From: Phycisphaerae bacterium
Lineage (GTDB): Bacteria; Planctomycetota; Phycisphaerae; Phycisphaerales; SM1A02
DNA length: 5,692 nt
NCBI GenBank assembly: GCA_002591705.1
Contig: PAAB01000051.1
Location: 24,871 to 30,562 of the forward strand
Direction: 5' to 3'
In this document: one piece after another, positions 5,077 through 5,692 of the stretch
How positions within the stretch are numbered: position 1 is the first letter of the stretch
How the letters are laid out: each line of letters begins with the position of its first letter
Translations under genes and position numbers: made by a program
The notes under the pieces: generated by a model
The model's input: the letters and a program-made list of their open reading frames with translations, nothing else
Told to the model about the DNA's origin: nothing
Database searches by the model: none

Positions 5077-5692
5077 CGGATCGACGTTTCGATAGGCCTC
5101 GATGAGGGCGACTTCGCCCTCCTTGCCACCCATGCTCTTGCCGTGCTCCATGCCGACGATGCCGTCGTAGCCGCGGCCGTGCATGTGCTTGAACACGTTG
5201 GCGTAGTTGATCTCGCCCGTCCCCGGTTCGCGGCGGCCGGGATTGTCCCCGACCTGGAAGTAGGGGATGTAGTCCCAGGCCGCGTTCATGTGGTCGATGA
5301 GATTTCCTTCGGTCGCCTGCTGATGGTAGAGGTCCTGCAGGATGCGGCAGGACGGTGAATCGACCGCCCGCATGATCTCGATCGATTGCGGTGTGTAGCG
5401 GAGGAACTGTCCGCGGTGGTCCCGCCAGTTCAACGGCTCGCAGACCATCACGAGGCCGTGCGGCTCCAGGACGGCCGAGGCCTGCTTCAGCGCCTCGATG
5501 ACGTTGGCGGTCTGCTCCTCCATGGGGACGCCATCTGCGACTTCGCCGCACACCACGGTCATCCAGGTGGCGTTGGTCCGCTTGGCGACCTCCACCGACT
5601 CCCGTGCGTGCTCGACGAAGCGGGCCCGTTCATCGGCGCTCCCGGTGGTGAGGCTGGGTCTCCAGGCGCCGTCCATGTTCATGACGAACACG
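5071..5692 (-). CDS. hyi: Hydroxypyruvate isomerase-like TIM-barrel protein (N-terminus outside window)
   Basis: C-terminal 206 residues of a xylose-isomerase-like TIM-barrel protein that closely resembles hydroxypyruvate isomerase, which interconverts hydroxypyruvate and tartronate semialdehyde in glyoxylate metabolism. The frame is open to the right edge; the GTG at 5691 is almost certainly internal, and by comparison with the roughly 258-residue E. coli Hyi about 50-60 residues are missing. In fragment numbering the likely metal and catalytic residues are Glu85 (CEPLN), Asp120 (QDLYHQQ), Gln146 (YFQVGDNPGR) and Glu182 (GMEHG). Their spacing matches the metal ligands I recall for E. coli YgbM/Hyi. 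The strongly conserved block DNPGRREPGTGEINY (149-163) is diagnostic of the Hyi subgroup. No defect is visible. The true substrate may be another small sugar or keto acid, since the family is broad and often multi-copy. The stop is 4 bases from that of the convergent permease gene. Confidence 0.85.
   Translation of the reverse strand, partial: VFVMNMDGAWRPSLTTGSADERARFVEHARESVEVAKRTNATWMTVVCGEVADGVPMEEQTANVIEALKQASAVLEPHGLVMVCEPLNWRDHRGQFLRYTPQSIEIMRAVDSPSCRILQDLYHQQATEGNLIDHMNAAWDYIPYFQVGDNPGRREPGTGEINYANVFKHMHGRGYDGIVGMEHGKSMGGKEGEVALIEAYRNVDPT

Noticed and set aside
4635..5129. 164-codon acidic/His-rich frame antisense to the permease
   Set aside because: It mirrors hydrophobic codons of the opposite strand, as expected for the antisense of a membrane protein, and crosses into the isomerase-like gene.

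Overview
The window is ordinary high-GC bacterial chromosome: six protein-coding genes, two of them cut by the window edges, and one roughly 510-base divergent intergenic region rich in inverted repeats. No tRNA, rRNA, CRISPR array, transposase or phage gene was seen. The organism cannot be named with certainty. GC-rich codon use, weak or absent Shine-Dalgarno sequences before several genes, and a nucleoside:H+ symporter-type MFS permease beside a hydroxypyruvate-isomerase-like TIM-barrel protein would fit a Planctomycetota member (perhaps Phycisphaerae-like). That is an inference from style, not a marker-gene result.

Layout. Positions 2-1120 (+) hold the C-terminal part of an MscS-family mechanosensitive channel, followed 20 bases later by arfB (1141-1557, +), a codon-independent ribosome-rescue hydrolase. 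Converging on these from the right, on the minus strand, are ltaE (3189-2161, L-threonine aldolase) and then ppa (2105-1572, family I inorganic pyrophosphatase, GTG start). These two are 55 bases apart and probably co-transcribed. From 3190 to 3701 lies a divergent non-coding region containing several strong hairpins. Positions 3702-5066 (+) encode a 12-helix permease of the nucleoside:H+ symporter (NHS) branch of the MFS. It meets, tail to tail with only 4 bases between the stops, a hydroxypyruvate-isomerase-like gene (5071 to beyond the right edge, -).

How the genes relate. The window is mainly housekeeping: membrane tension release, rescue of stalled ribosomes, pyrophosphate removal, and threonine/glycine interconversion. 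The permease and the sugar-isomerase-like protein may act on related small carbohydrates, but they are convergent rather than in one operon, so this link is only a suggestion.

I see no new multi-gene system. The part least explained by known features is the 3190-3701 intergenic region. It holds a perfect 10-bp hairpin, a perfect 11-bp hairpin preceded by a 9-bp one, an arrangement that could form an H-type pseudoknot, an inverted repeat abutting the permease ribosome-binding site, and, in the ltaE direction, two mutually exclusive hairpins ending in a short T-run. These are candidates for structured leaders or a small RNA, found by eye and not tested by folding or comparison.
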